Source: Opisthorchis felineus (taxonomy: Eukaryota; Platyhelminthes; Trematoda; Opisthorchiida; Opisthorchiidae). Taken from it: a stretch of DNA of 64,000 nt. This document shows, one piece after another, positions 21,481 to 33,900 of this stretch (the stretch's first letter is position 1; the number at the start of each line of letters is the position of its first letter). A program made the translations under genes and the position numbers. The notes beneath the pieces were generated by a model. It was not told the origin of the DNA, ran no database searches, and was given only the letters and a program-made list of their open reading frames with translations. The stretch spans positions 110,760 to 174,759 of the forward strand of contig SJOL01005988.1 in NCBI GenBank assembly GCA_004794785.1, in the 5' to 3' direction.

Positions 21481-22740
21481 AAGGATGGATCTTCACTCAG
21501 TAGCCTAGCCATCAAAGTCTAGCTAAGATTGCCAATTTATGCTATAATACTACCTGAGACAGTTCGATATAAGCAGGCAGAGGCGGCGTGGTAAGGGGAA
21601 CCAAACACGTAAGAACTGACGGGGGTGGAACTTCTGAGATGGTGTACTAGGTTTTATGGAGGTTATTAGTGAGTTGGACAACACTACGACAATCGAGAAG
21701 TGAAGGTGAATATAAGGGGGATGAGCACCAGTCCCCGAAACATTACTATCAGTTCTAATCTACAGGTGGTGCATGGCGAAGAAGACTTTCGACGCTAGCC
21801 TTGCATGCTGGTAGTGTAGGGTTTGGAGTCTTACTGTATATATATATATATTTTGTGTCCACTCCTGGGAGCAATAGGTGGGTGTGTATTTTGTTTGGTT
21901 GACGAGGTGGGTTTTGGCGCGGTGTAGCCTCAATTATGACGAGGGCAGCTACAGCTATGCACGTTGATGTAGGCCGTGGGCATCGTAGAGTATCTTCAGG
22001 CTATCTCAGGTGTATTTTCAATAAGAATTATTAACAGACAGACGAAAGGTTAGCTTTTTTCATCTGCAGTTTATTGCATTGCCAGACAAATAACTCAACC
22101 GAGACGAGTTTAACACCAACAGCAACAAACGGAAAACAGCAGTGCTCTTTTTTAGAATTTATTGAATTAAAGGCCAGGTTCAGAACCACTGGCGGTGGGC
22201 GATGCACAGGTACTACTGGAGGGATGTCTGGTATACGAACTCACCATGGTGCAACGTAACAGGGCAACCCTTCCTGCAGGGCATACCCGTCCACCACAGG
22301 AGGTTTTCATCTCTCGTGCATGCTACAAGATCTGCACGGTGGAAAACCATCCAAGCAGTCATAGATGCGGTTTGTGCATTAATAAAATAATCCAGCTACC
22401 GGTTATGTTTTCCGGTCCGGGGGAATGCCAGGCCAGTAAAACAGCTTGGTCAGTTCGGACAGGCAAACAGCAAACAGACGCTAGTAAAGGCAAGTCGCGG
22501 AGGAGGCAAGTGAAATGACAGTTACCGATGAGACAATGGGAATGAAATGGTGATATTCAGGGCGAGTGCACTATGGCTAAACGGTGGCTGAGCGTCGGTA
22601 TGAGCCACCACGTCCAGCAGAGACGTACCGCGATGTTGTATGTGTGTGTGTTTAGTGAGCACATCATCAGATAGATTTGATATATATAAATATATATATC
22701 GGCATATGATGCGCCCTATTAATGCGGAAAAAAGCTGACT
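21480..22740. other. Gene-less stretch with TA microsatellites
   Basis: Contains (TA)n at 21836-21853 and an ATATAT tract at 22680-22701. No coding region recognised; the small frames at 22074-22518 have no known motif. Confidence 0.5.
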
Positions 22741-22749
22741 TTTGTTTAA

Positions 22750-23700
22750 TTTTTGTCAGTTAGAGTTAGGCCGAGAGCACCTGTGACTAGACGGAGCTGC
22801 TAGAGTAATCCGGGATATGGACCTGACTAGAACGAGATATAAGTTGGCTGGGGAAAAACCAGGCCAGTAGCACAACACATTTAGATCAAGTAAGCATTTA
22901 AATTTTACAGTGGCTTGAAGCAAGTCAGGAGGATAAGAAGATATGGTAGCGGGATCTTTTACTTGCCCACCAACTGTATCGTCGCTAAGTTCAAAAGCGT
23001 ACTGGACCCGATTCATAGAGTAGGTCGGGGGGTAGTTGGGTATTAAGTAAGGCGACAGCAGTTTCACAGGTAAGGAATTTGTCCACGGAATGAGGAAAAG
23101 TATGATGATGCGTGATGTTTCGCAGCTGCTCAGGAAGGCTGTTCCAGATGCGAGCGTACTAAACTAGGAAGAGGTTGTGGCGTAGGTCTGTACGAGCTGG
23201 AGGACAGACTAAGAGTTTGCAGGAGTTACGGAATCTGTGGCGAGGACGTGAGCTTACGTTTGGTTTAGCCTCTGCTATAAAAGCGTTTTTGTGCAGCAGA
23301 CGGTGTAAGAGAGTTAGATTTATTTTGGACCGTCTGAGCCATAGTGGTTCGAAGCCTAGGATTTGACAGCAGGAGAGGTAAGATAGAGGGTTGGACCGAG
23401 GGAACAGCTTTTTGTGAGTGAGCGTTGGACGCTTTCAAGTGCGAGTCTATAACGTCGGGTATAAGGGGAAGCGAATACGGGACAGAATTCCACGATTGGT
23501 CGCACGCATAGCTTAAAAATTGTAACCTTTTTGTCTGGAAGGTGAAAGGGCGCAATTTTAAAAAACTTAGCCTGCTTGCTCGGGCAAAGCGCCAGCTAAA
23601 AGAAAGAGACGGACATGATTTCAAGTGACTCATACATGGCCCATCAGCTCCATACCTCGTGCATTTCCCGTACTTCTCATTTTTTAGGGTCATAGTTAGT
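22750..23700 (-). mobile_element. CR1-type LINE, RT C-terminal fragment (CR1-c)
   Basis: Reading the minus strand across a frameshift gives SVQRSLTKK-like sequence, QILGFEPLWLRRSKINLT, LLHRLLHKNAF, and after a stop ARIWNSLPEQLRNI. This is the C-terminal domain of CR1/jockey reverse transcriptases. It is a different subfamily from CR1-b. The catalytic part of RT is absent, as in a 5'-truncated insertion; the 3' end lies near 22750. Confidence 0.8.
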
Positions 23701-24029
23701 ATGCGATAATCTACAAGAATGTGACTCAGCCGTCGAAGACGGCATTGTGTAAACCAACCTATACTGGATCGTCGCCACTGAAGTTTCCCCTCTGTACGGT
23801 ACGCAGTGCTCCCAGTTTGTCAGCCGCCTGCCTCATAGTGATAATTAGATCATTTATATCTTCCTCTTATTTCTGGACATTGGTAGCTTAATAAACACTG
23901 CGCACCAAGAAGGCCCAGCGCATCCCGACAAGACATATGCACTCACAGAAACAGCCAATACAATTCAACTTCCATATCGTATAGTTTGGACCTTTTCCCC
24001 GGTAGAGATAGATGGGTGCGCTCCGGTCA

Positions 24030-24310
24030 GCTGATTTGGCATCTTGGACCCCTAGCCGCATGTTAGTCGTGTGCGTCAGCTGGGATCGTTCAGCTGTCCT
24101 CCTCAACGTAGGTTCCATGTGACTAGTTGGTTAGGCATCGTAGACCCCAGCCGCGTGTTAGTCGTGTGCGTCAGCTAGGTCCGTTCAGCTGTCCGCTATG
24201 GTTGACGTAGGTTCCATGTGGCCAGTTGATCAGGCATTGTGGACCCCTGGCCGCATGTTAGTCGTGTCCGTCAGCTACGTCCGTTCAGTTGTCCACTATG
24301 ATCGACGTCA
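24030..24310. repeat. Tandem repeat, three units of 95-100 bp
   Basis: GTTAGTCGTGTGCGTCAGCT starts at 24062, 24157 and (one change) 24257, giving periods of 95 and 100. The flanking CATCTTGGACCCC / GTAGGTTCCATGTG blocks repeat with the same spacing. Units differ by several substitutions. Confidence 0.9.
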
Positions 24311-27165
24311 TGGTCGTCCTGGCATATTTCGCAAGTTATACTAGAGCACTCTGCTGTTTCACGCTTGCGCGATTTATCCGGCAATAATGAATTCGGCTTC
24401 CGCGATTTTAACTCGGAATAGCAATTATCGATGTACCTGAACACATACTTCAGCATTCGAGCAGTCAATCAGATACAAGTGGCAAAAACTATTCACATGG
24501 TTGGAACTTCCGCATATTTTGCATCCACAAGGGTCAGGTAGGTTCCAGAAAGTTCAACGAATTATTTCAGCTGCAAAACAATATGCAAGTTCCGTCCATT
24601 GTAAGTGATTCCCCTTTTTCCGCAATTAGCGATATCTTGTTACATTAGCCAACGTTTCACAGTCGGTGCGTTTGATGACCTGGAAGCTTGGCTCACTTAG
24701 AGAAATAATTCATGTAGATAATATGCAGAGTAATTCAATATACATAGGCATTCTATACTATGAAGTGGCAACCCTGAAAACGTCGTAGCTTTCGAGAAAT
24801 CGATTTCATTGTGCAAATACTGAGCGGCGGCGGGAATCACACAGGCGATACTTAATTCGAACCCTCATATAATCGTAAATTTCACAATCTTAAATTTGAT
24901 AATCTTAAACTCGAACGCAGAATACTGCTTTATGTGCCAATGTTCACATATCTCCCAGTGGCCTTTCTCCGAGTTTTTATTTCTAATATCAGCAGTAGTA
25001 GTTCATCTCCTTTCGCATGCAAGAATCAGTGAGGTGCAAAACGCTAGACGGGTTTGAGCATGCATGGTTTTTGAACGTTTGTTGTGGCTTTGGTTGGGCT
25101 ACACTCTCCTAGCTCCAACATTTATGAGTGTGACGGCCCAAATCACGAGGCCCTGAATTTGTGGGAACACAAGTTAGGCGTTCACAAACATCTTAGTTCT
25201 ATTGATGCGAGAAAACCTTGGGTTGTTCCTTAATGGATGGGATAAAGCAACGTGGCAGCCAACTAACAAAATATTTTGAGGCCAGAAAGGGAGTAAAATT
25301 ATTAGCTCATTTTGTGCAGAGGATTGACGCAGTCGAGTGCATGATACTCAAGTTGCTTATGAGATATTAGAGGGCAAACCTGAGAAAGCGTCACTTTACG
25401 AAACGCGTGTTTTTAAAAGAGCTCGGCTGCGTTGAAGGATATAAAATGTTGGTAATAGGTGTCCAACATTGTTGATTCTATTTGTCGAAGAACATTTAAA
25501 ACAATTCAAGAATGAGTAAAGCGTCGAGTTTCATTTTTATTTTTTGCCTTTTGCCTTTTCTGAATCTTTTCTTTCTAGTCTCATTTAAGCTTTTTTATCA
25601 ATCCCTTCTTCGTTTATTTTGAGCTCAGTTTTGCTTCGCCATTTTGTGATCGGTGGAAACTGGTTGTGAAGTAACAGTGAATGAGTGAGTGATTGGCGAT
25701 ATTAAGCGAACAAACCGATAGGCTGGTAACTTATGTGTTGGCTAGCTACTTTCTGTTAGGTGGTCTGTGTTGTCTAATGAGAGAGACGTTGCAGAGACGG
25801 GCATCTATTTTCTTCGAATGCGTTGGTAACCTTCTTTTGAACTGTCTTCGCTGAGATAACTTTGGGTGGGGTAGTCCATGGCATTTAATGAGTGATTGAT
25901 GCGACAGGGAAGTTGAAGAGTGTTTTTTAAGGGCGTGCGGACGAAACGCAACATTCTGATTTGCAGCGAAATTGTGAGGAATTGAAGATTTTGTGGATCG
26001 GTGCAGGGTTGTCTTGTGGCCTTAAGTACTCCCGTTTAGGAAAGTTGAGCCAACGCCTTTTGCATCCACGCCTCTGATGTGTATAGCAATTTTAAGCCGA
26101 GCGGATCCTAGTAGAGTCACGGTACTCCGAAGTATTATTCTGGAGAATGATTTTGCAGAAAGGTGACAAGGGGCATGCACGGATAGCATGAAAACTATTG
26201 GTTTCAAAAAACGACAGCCTAGTTTTAAGTTCAAAACTTTTCGGCCTTTTCGACCGATCCCTTTCCGCCGATCCAAAAGAGCCACTCCAGGTGCACGGAC
26301 CGCAAGTAGATAGGAAAGTTCTGTTAGTCGGGTGCAGTCTCCTCAACGTGAAGAGATTTAGAACGGGGTTTGTTACTACCGGGATCAAATGGTCATAGTC
26401 GGCGTCCTAATTTCTAAAATTTGTTTTGCTCTAGTCAAATAGCCGTTAGCTAAATGCGCTTTCTAAATCAGAGTTTCCTCTATGGTCTCCAGAAATTTAA
26501 GCGTGTGCGCTTCTATTTTGTTGGATGAAAAAATGCTGACAGAAGACAGTAGAGAAGATTTCAAATAAACAAAGATCTTGAAGAAGTGGCAACAATGTTC
26601 AAGTTATACGGAGCAGAATTTAGATCAGCGGACACTACGACACAAATGCCAGCTATACTCACTTTCTGGCCCACGCACTGGAAGAAGGCTGATGGTAGCT
26701 TTCCAGTCGCAATTCCGTTTATCAACAGCGATCAAAGTCTCCATGAGTTGATCCCCAATTTTACGTACTTCATATCATGGTTTCGTATCATCATTGTCCA
26801 AGAGGCTATTTGAGTTCAGCAGACCGGGAGCGTGGTCGTTTGAAGGGTTCCGAACGGAAATCCGAACGCTTATATATTTCACAAAGCCGGCAACAGGTGT
26901 CTCCCAGCTAAACGCGCGTTGTGTGACCTTCCAGCAATTTTTGATCCAGAAACAGCTATACAGGAGCCGCCAAACGCAAAAAACTGAACAGGAGTGGCCC
27001 AAGATCTCCTTCATCAAAAAGCATAGCTCTCATCCTTCCCCCTTTTCTCAAGCTTCAAACTTCGGCTGTAGTTGCGCAAACGCCCCGCACGACTGTTATT
27101 CATACGATCTGGCATGTCCGCGTTCTACATCTACATGGTTCCCCTACTGGATAGAAAATCTCCGT
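24311..27165. other. Gene-less stretch
   Basis: AT-rich with scattered open frames (26022-26398 minus, 26586-26813, 26794-27177) that have no motif I can name. The last few hundred bases may belong to family X copy C, but the boundary is unclear. Confidence 0.45.
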
Positions 27166-27169
27166 GCTT

Positions 27170-28155
27170 CCGCATAGGCCTGACTCTATCTGTGTCAATC
27201 TCTCCGTCTAACCCATATCCAGCTGCCACGAATACGCGTATCCTCTGTCCGATTGCGGCATCCTTGATGACCGTTACGGGGTTGTCCTGGAACCGAAGTA
27301 CGTCAGTGCAATAATGGCATGGCACTGCCGTACCCAGTCTGATGGCACTCCCGCAACTATTTTCTTCGAAATCTCGACCGCAACCTCTCGCCCAATCGAG
27401 TCTGTAATCACAACCGCAACAAAATTAATCACTTGGCCCCAACCGACTCATTCTAAACGCTGAACTTATCGTTCGGATTTAACCGACGAAGCTCCCTGCC
27501 GCAATTTGCCCCTTCCACAAGTTCAGTTTCATTCACGGTGTTCGTTTGGCCCTATGCGCTAGCACTATCTCCCCATCAAAACTATACTTTACACCTGACT
27601 TCCCTACAACAGTGATACCAGTGAGTCTACTTAGTTTCAATTTAAACCATATTTTTCGAAACAAAACTTGCCATGTATCTACAAATCAGATCCCCCAATC
27701 TTCATCTCCATTTTTGATTTTTTTGACCCTAGCCATTTACTCGACCACCCAAGGCCACTCACGGCCAGCAACGGTTTTCAGTTTTAGTTCAGGTCAGGTG
27801 GTTCATCTTTGAATTGGTCGTACCTCACGCTCATTGCCCTCGTTTTTTCTCCGTTCCTACATATGCGGTGACTTTTCACGTAATAAACATGCCCGTTGTG
27901 TTGTTGTCTGCCGCGATCTGGTTGTAACGACTCGATCATGCCTCCATCAGCATGCTCTCTACATATCGGGAAATGAAACCTATTATTATTGTATCGTATT
28001 ACGCCCACCGGTTGTGACGCTGCTCCTTTTCTACGCAGTCCCCTGTACTCAACCTTTCAGTCATACTATTATTTTGACTGTAATATTATGATCATGCCTG
28101 ACGGTATGTCACCCACCAGTTGGGAATAAACATTATTATTATTATTATTATGTCT
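27170..28155 (+). mobile_element. Family X dispersed repeat, copy C
   Basis: Its 5' part (CAATAATGGCATGGCACTGCC at 27309 and following) is the inverted match of the block at 21050-21070 and 30610-30640. Its 3' part ends CATGCCTGACGGTATGTCACCC...GGGAATAAAC followed by (ATT)n at 28131-28150. This copy shows the intact tail, so the family ends in an ATT microsatellite. Confidence 0.7.
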
Positions 28156-29711
28156 ACCAAAAGCGAAAGAAAGTGCATCCCAACAGCTCAGCTGAAATAA
28201 ACCCAGCTTCAAGAAGTTTTAATACACTAGGCCGAGGCTTTTCGAAGCATGCTTCAGGAAGGCGAAAACTCACTTAATCCATAAAAGCGTGTCTGCAAGA
28301 TGTTTGAGATCATTCGTTCAGCGATATTTAGGTGCAGCTAGGTCGAACATGTCGGGTATGCTGTTTACTGAATCCCGACATGAAGCACCATAGCGAGCAA
28401 TTTCCAAACTGTTGAGCTTTCATTGGCCGTGAGGGGAGGAGTGATTAACTTTCAATTATATGACCGCCTGTAACCTTCCATGAGATGCAGTGAGAGTGTC
28501 CACGCAAAACTTGGAGATTCTCATTGCGGACTGATCATGGTCAGAGGTGAGAAAGTCTTCTGGTTCACCGGGTTCTGTTTTGAAACTCGCTTCTTGCTTC
28601 TTTACATTGTAGGGTTGAGTCATCTCTCGCCAAGCACCCGTTCCAGGTTATCATGAATCAAGTCGATCCATAGGGATGGAAATGGAACAGGTCAATGGGG
28701 CTTGGGATGACCGGAAGCTGTTCTAGCTAACTTGCAAACCATGATCAAAAAGGCTTTCCGTAGGTTGCTCAAAGTAATTGCTGGAAATCAAATGGATGAT
28801 AAAAACTGGCGTTTGTATCACTTGGCGGGATATTTTCAACGAGTTTATTTGGCCCCGTTATATTGTACCTGTTTTTCATTAGACCCGGATGTATTGATCC
28901 AGGGCCTATCGGTTTAGACCCTCACTCACCTGAGGATGCTCCAGCGCGCTTTTCTGCTCTGAAGGGCTATCGAACTCCTCGGCTTTTGAAAGGGAAAAGG
29001 AATTTCGGTTGCCCACTTTCACCAGTTTGCTGGTATTTGCTGGGGAACGAGGACTTTCTAGAGCAACGTAACCAGCTGTCAGTTGAATCCGTTTTAAAAA
29101 AGCATATAAAAACCGACCATTTAAATGGTGGGGGTATAAGTAGTACGCCTGTCAAAACACAGCTACTGACTTCCTTCATGTTGCAACGCACATCTTGGCA
29201 AGTCTGAGGGTGCCAGGGATGATTCTGACATTGCATAGGGTGCGCAGAACAACTTTACATTAAGTCATGCACTTGAGCAGTGCCACGTATTCTGTCTATC
29301 AACAACCGTGGTTTCCATTTATTTCCACGGATCCTCCGACTCTGTAGATAGGTTATATCCGCTGGACACTTTTATCAAGAAGGAGGCCATACAGTGCGAG
29401 TATTCTTCGTGCCCGTTATCAATACGCCCACTTTGGGGTTAGAGCGTAAAATAAACTGACCCAAAGCCTCTCAACAACAGAGCTTGTCCCCTGTATGCGT
29501 TTATGTTCCATTTTTTACTAGAAGATATCGCAAAATGCACACTCCCATGCACTTCAAGGTCACGTATCAGAAGAGCGCTTGGAGAAATTGATGGATAAGG
29601 ATTATGCGGACCAAAGTTTTGTTGCTTGACAAGTAGTTGACCTTACAAAGAAACGAAGCGTTGCGTGATTGTGGGTATAGCAACGGCCTCAAAAGGTTAG
29701 AGCAGCAAAAA
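28156..29711. other. Gene-less stretch
   Basis: Nothing recognised. Overlapping frames at 28732-29236 on both strands have no known motif. Confidence 0.5.
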
Positions 29712-30930
29712 ACGATATTTATTCCCAGCCTCCTGGTGGCAACGTCGGGCATAATCAAAATTGTACAGTCAAAATTAGGGCACGACTAACGTAAGTTGTG
29801 GGTGCTCGGGAATGCGCGAAACCTGGACAGTCGAACAAATAGTGGATATTATCCGACGCAAGTGGGGTCATGCCCAGACTAGCACGAGCTAAATACGGTA
29901 GACATCGAGGGCGGAGGAGTGCAGTTGTTAGGGGCTTTTCTGCCTTTTAGAGAACATATCAAAATGGAGCAAGATCAGACTGTTACAATTCAAAGATGGT
30001 GAGCAACAACACAACAATGGGTTGGCAAAACTAAGGCATCCTACCTGACACGTGATAAGGAGGCTGCAAATTGTGGGAAATGAGGAACCGGAACGACAAA
30101 TCCGGTGAAGTACTAGTGCTTTGGTAATCAAGCCGGCCAAGTTGAACTACAAATTGTAGCCATTGCCGAGGATTTGTAGCTTTGGAATTGCATCTATGGC
30201 AAGGGTCACAAAAAGCGTAAGCGGGGATGAAGAATTGGAGGAATTCGTAATACGAATGTGTGGTAGCAGGAATACCAGGAACGCAGCGTTCAGCAAAACT
30301 GGACAGACTCACTGGCGTCGCTACCAGGGAAGAGTCGGGTGAAAACCTTCCTTAAGAGAGTGAGTTGGTGCTAACGCACAGGACGGAATGCGAACTGTAA
30401 AGAAAATGACTGACTTTGTGCGAAGCGCAAACCGAAAATGCACCGAGATTGTTGAATCTATGTAAATGGTTCGGTGGATAAGGACGAACTCGTCCTAGAT
30501 ACTGTTTGGTCAAGTATGCATTTTGGTCGCATTTGAACCTAGGTTTCCAAGAGGGCGAGAGAGAACAGTCAAGAGTATGGAGAGAACAGCTTCGGATGTG
30601 CCATCGGGCTGGGTATGGCAGTTGCGTGCCATCATTGCGGTGACACTTCGGTTTCTAAGCAGCCACATAACGGACCGCATGGTTGAGGTGATCGCACCAT
30701 GGATGTGCAATACTGTGAGTAGCGGGATTTTAGGTCGACCGAAGGGATCCACACAGGTAGAACAAATCTGATGTAGGACCACAAGTAATTTCGGTGCGGT
30801 TGTAGGTCCATGTGGATGTAAAACTGGGAACAGGCAGGATGGATAGCGACCATACGGGACGTTCCAGGCAGCTACCACCGAATGGGAGGGAATGGGATGA
30901 GATCAGTTAAGCTTGGTGAGTTTGAGGTGC
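29712..30930 (-). mobile_element. Family X dispersed repeat, copy B
   Basis: The longest copy. Reading right to left it joins the block shared with copies C and D (30930-30390) to the block shared with copy A (30300-29712), so it shows that both belong to one element of at least 1.2 kb. It ends in the common GGGAATAAA 3' end, here without the ATT run. No intact frame. Confidence 0.72.
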
Positions 30931-33900
30931 CAGGTATGTTGTATAACATGCTGAGACTCTTTTAAACACGCCTTTGGTGAATAAAGCCTTCGGAATAACA
31001 CAACTTATCTGCGGGCAGAAGCAAACTTGCCCACTTGCACCCGTGATCTCTGTCACATTTGATGATTCTGCTTAGGGGAAATGTTCTCACTAGAAGTTAT
31101 TTATAAATTCATCTGATATTATGAAGCGGACGCCTCCATTGTCTTGTTAAGCAATTTTGTATGGCTTAGACTTCTTGAGTATAGTGAACATCTCTGGGTT
31201 CTTTTCCACTGGTCACAGAGACCTCCATTAACGTACTGGATTCAAATTCCAACTCCATCTTGATGTAAGCCGATATGCCCAAAGCAATGTCCAGGAAGTG
31301 GAGTGGTACATAAAAGCTTTTTGGGGGAAACTCATAACGACCTCCTTATAAAGCGGTATGGATTATTTCCACAAGTTGTTTTTCCAATTCGTTCCCGTTT
31401 CAAGTGTTCAAAGTGACCTTGTTTCAAACTTTTATTGGCTGTGGATAGGTATATTTGTTTGCCGTGCTGTAAACACTCATGATAGGATATGGGGCCTTAT
31501 TCTGACAACCAAACCCTTCCCGATTGCAGCTATCACGCTATCATTGTAATTGACTTTCCGTCCTTTCTTCCGTGCGCCCAATTATGAAAGAACTCTCGAA
31601 AGGCCCAGAAGGCAAAAAGCATCTTTTTGATCACGGGGATATGCCAGAAATCATTCTCGGACTTAAACCTATCTCCAGATACTCCTGATAATCTGTGCAA
31701 CCGAGAAAAAAATAATAATTTGTCACTTTGAAATGCCTGTTCGTTAAATTTAACAAGGCGGTGGCTTTACAAATAACTGTTTCTCTGTATCCAGCCCAGA
31801 GCAGCAAAAATCCTATGGTCACTTAAACGGGAGAAGTGATCACACCAGCTTCAACACGAAAACATGGTGGCCATTAAGGAGATATGGGCCACCACGGACA
31901 GTGGACACAGACTGTTTCTCCGCCCCCTTCACCCTTCTGCCCACTCCTGACCTGGTTTTGCCTACAAAAATTCAAGAACTCATGGAGTTCATTCCCTCGC
32001 TCTCATTAGGTTAATTAACCACACCGTCCCATTTTTCAACCGCACATTCTACCGGTCCCTTTCACGGAGATTTCCGTTTCTCTCCAGCCTGCAGGGTAAC
32101 ACCGGTGCGTTCTGGTTTACGTCGACAGCATCCACTCATTCCGAGTAATTAAACTGGCCCATGAACGTGAAATCGCCCTATACACATTGGATGTATGCAC
32201 TTCTTTGCAGGAGTATTTTTCAACCTCAGTCTCATGAGGAGCGCAAGCAACTAGCAAAAGCTCACCGGATCTCAAATTCAAAAAACACTTCCTGGGTTTG
32301 TCCCTCTAGTATAGCGTCAACTGTTGGTCCCAAAGAGCCTTAAGGAGAACTTCGGTCTGTGCAATCCGCCCCTATAAGCGTTGCTGAGATTCCTGGTAGT
32401 AAACTGGGGAATCGCTAAAAAACTGTTGCTTATGGTTACATTCCTGGAAGACATGAAACCTGGGACTGATTTCCACAAATCAGTCCAGCCGAAGGAAATG
32501 TAATTCCTCCGAAGGACCCATTAAACATTCTTGGCTAATTATTTTTCTCTGCTTCGACCAATCCAACGGACCATCACCGGCTGAGGCATCTAACCCCCTC
32601 CGATGGCCTGAATTCTGGCCAGAACCACTCCATCTCAACCTGTGGCCCTTGCGGCTCTCTAGCCCTGACGGAGTTTAAGTAAAGATTCATATGTCATGAA
32701 CTGACCAGATCGCCCTATTCCATAGCATCATATCCAAATACCCAATCCCCTGACATGCTGTTGCATGCGCTTAAAATAACGCTGCAACCCACCTGAAGTT
32801 AGGGGCTGAGGGCATCGTTGCCCCGATAGATATCGTTTGAATGGTATCACCTGCGTCTTCTCAAGAAAATGCGAGTTACAGTATAAACCCTTACTTTCCT
32901 TTCACCTATGAAGGTGCCCTAAAAATCTCGCAGAGCACGGGTTATTCCCACCCAAACCCGGCTTCACAGGATCATACAAGTTTTTCTATGGCTTACCTGA
33001 GTCCTGTAAGGCGGAAGAGTCTTCCCATTGGCCGCATCGTGTTTAACAGAATAGGTAGCAACTAATCCGTCTTCGGGCCCTTTCAAAGTACCCACTAACG
33101 TCCTTGTGTAGCGTCCTTCTGGGATCGGAGTTTTGGTTACTTGACCTCCTGTAGCGTGGCCGGTGCGGTTCTCGAAATTTTTTGGCCAGTCCGGTTTTAC
33201 AGTCCACGGTAGTCCTGTCTCCGGGAGCCCTCCTTCGAACAACTACCGCTTATCTCATGCATGTGACAACAAAATCCCTTAATGTGTCAGCTTGCTTCGG
33301 ACAGTGGTTGGCTGCCATTGTTCTGATTCTTCTACGCTGCCGCTAAACAACCAAACGACCGTTAAAAGGGCGCTATTCTACGACTTTCTGAACTCTTTTG
33401 CAAACCCGTCCTAACCCGAGCAGCATACCGGCACAGTCATCATGAGCAGCAGAAAAATGGGACCTACCTCCACATTGTACATGGCTTCATCTACCCAAGA
33501 AAGCCACTCAACGCACAAACTATTTTCGTTCATCGTTCATCAGTCTCGAGAAGGTTGACTTTTCAAATCTTGATCAGTTGCTTAGCCGTCCTTGCCTCGA
33601 ATGAATAAACCCGAAGTTTTTGGTTCAAGAGGGCCAAAGCTCCACCACTGGGTTTTCAGCACCAGGCCCAATTATATATGCCCGTAGCTCCCGCAGATCC
33701 ACAAATGTTTTAGAAACAGCCGTGGGAAGAAAAACGGACAGATCACTCAGATGTAGCTTCTGGGGGCATTTTGTTTGGCGCAAATTGGTAGGTGGCCCTA
33801 ATGAAACGGAAACCACATTCCATGTAGTTTACACCAGCATGGCGGTGGTCATAACAAGTACTGCACCGGGAGTGCCTTCCAAGCAACTGATCTAAACGAA

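Noticed and set aside
24000..24310. CRISPR-like array
   Set aside because: Three diverged 95-100-bp units without short repeats and variable spacers; this is a minisatellite in a eukaryotic genome.
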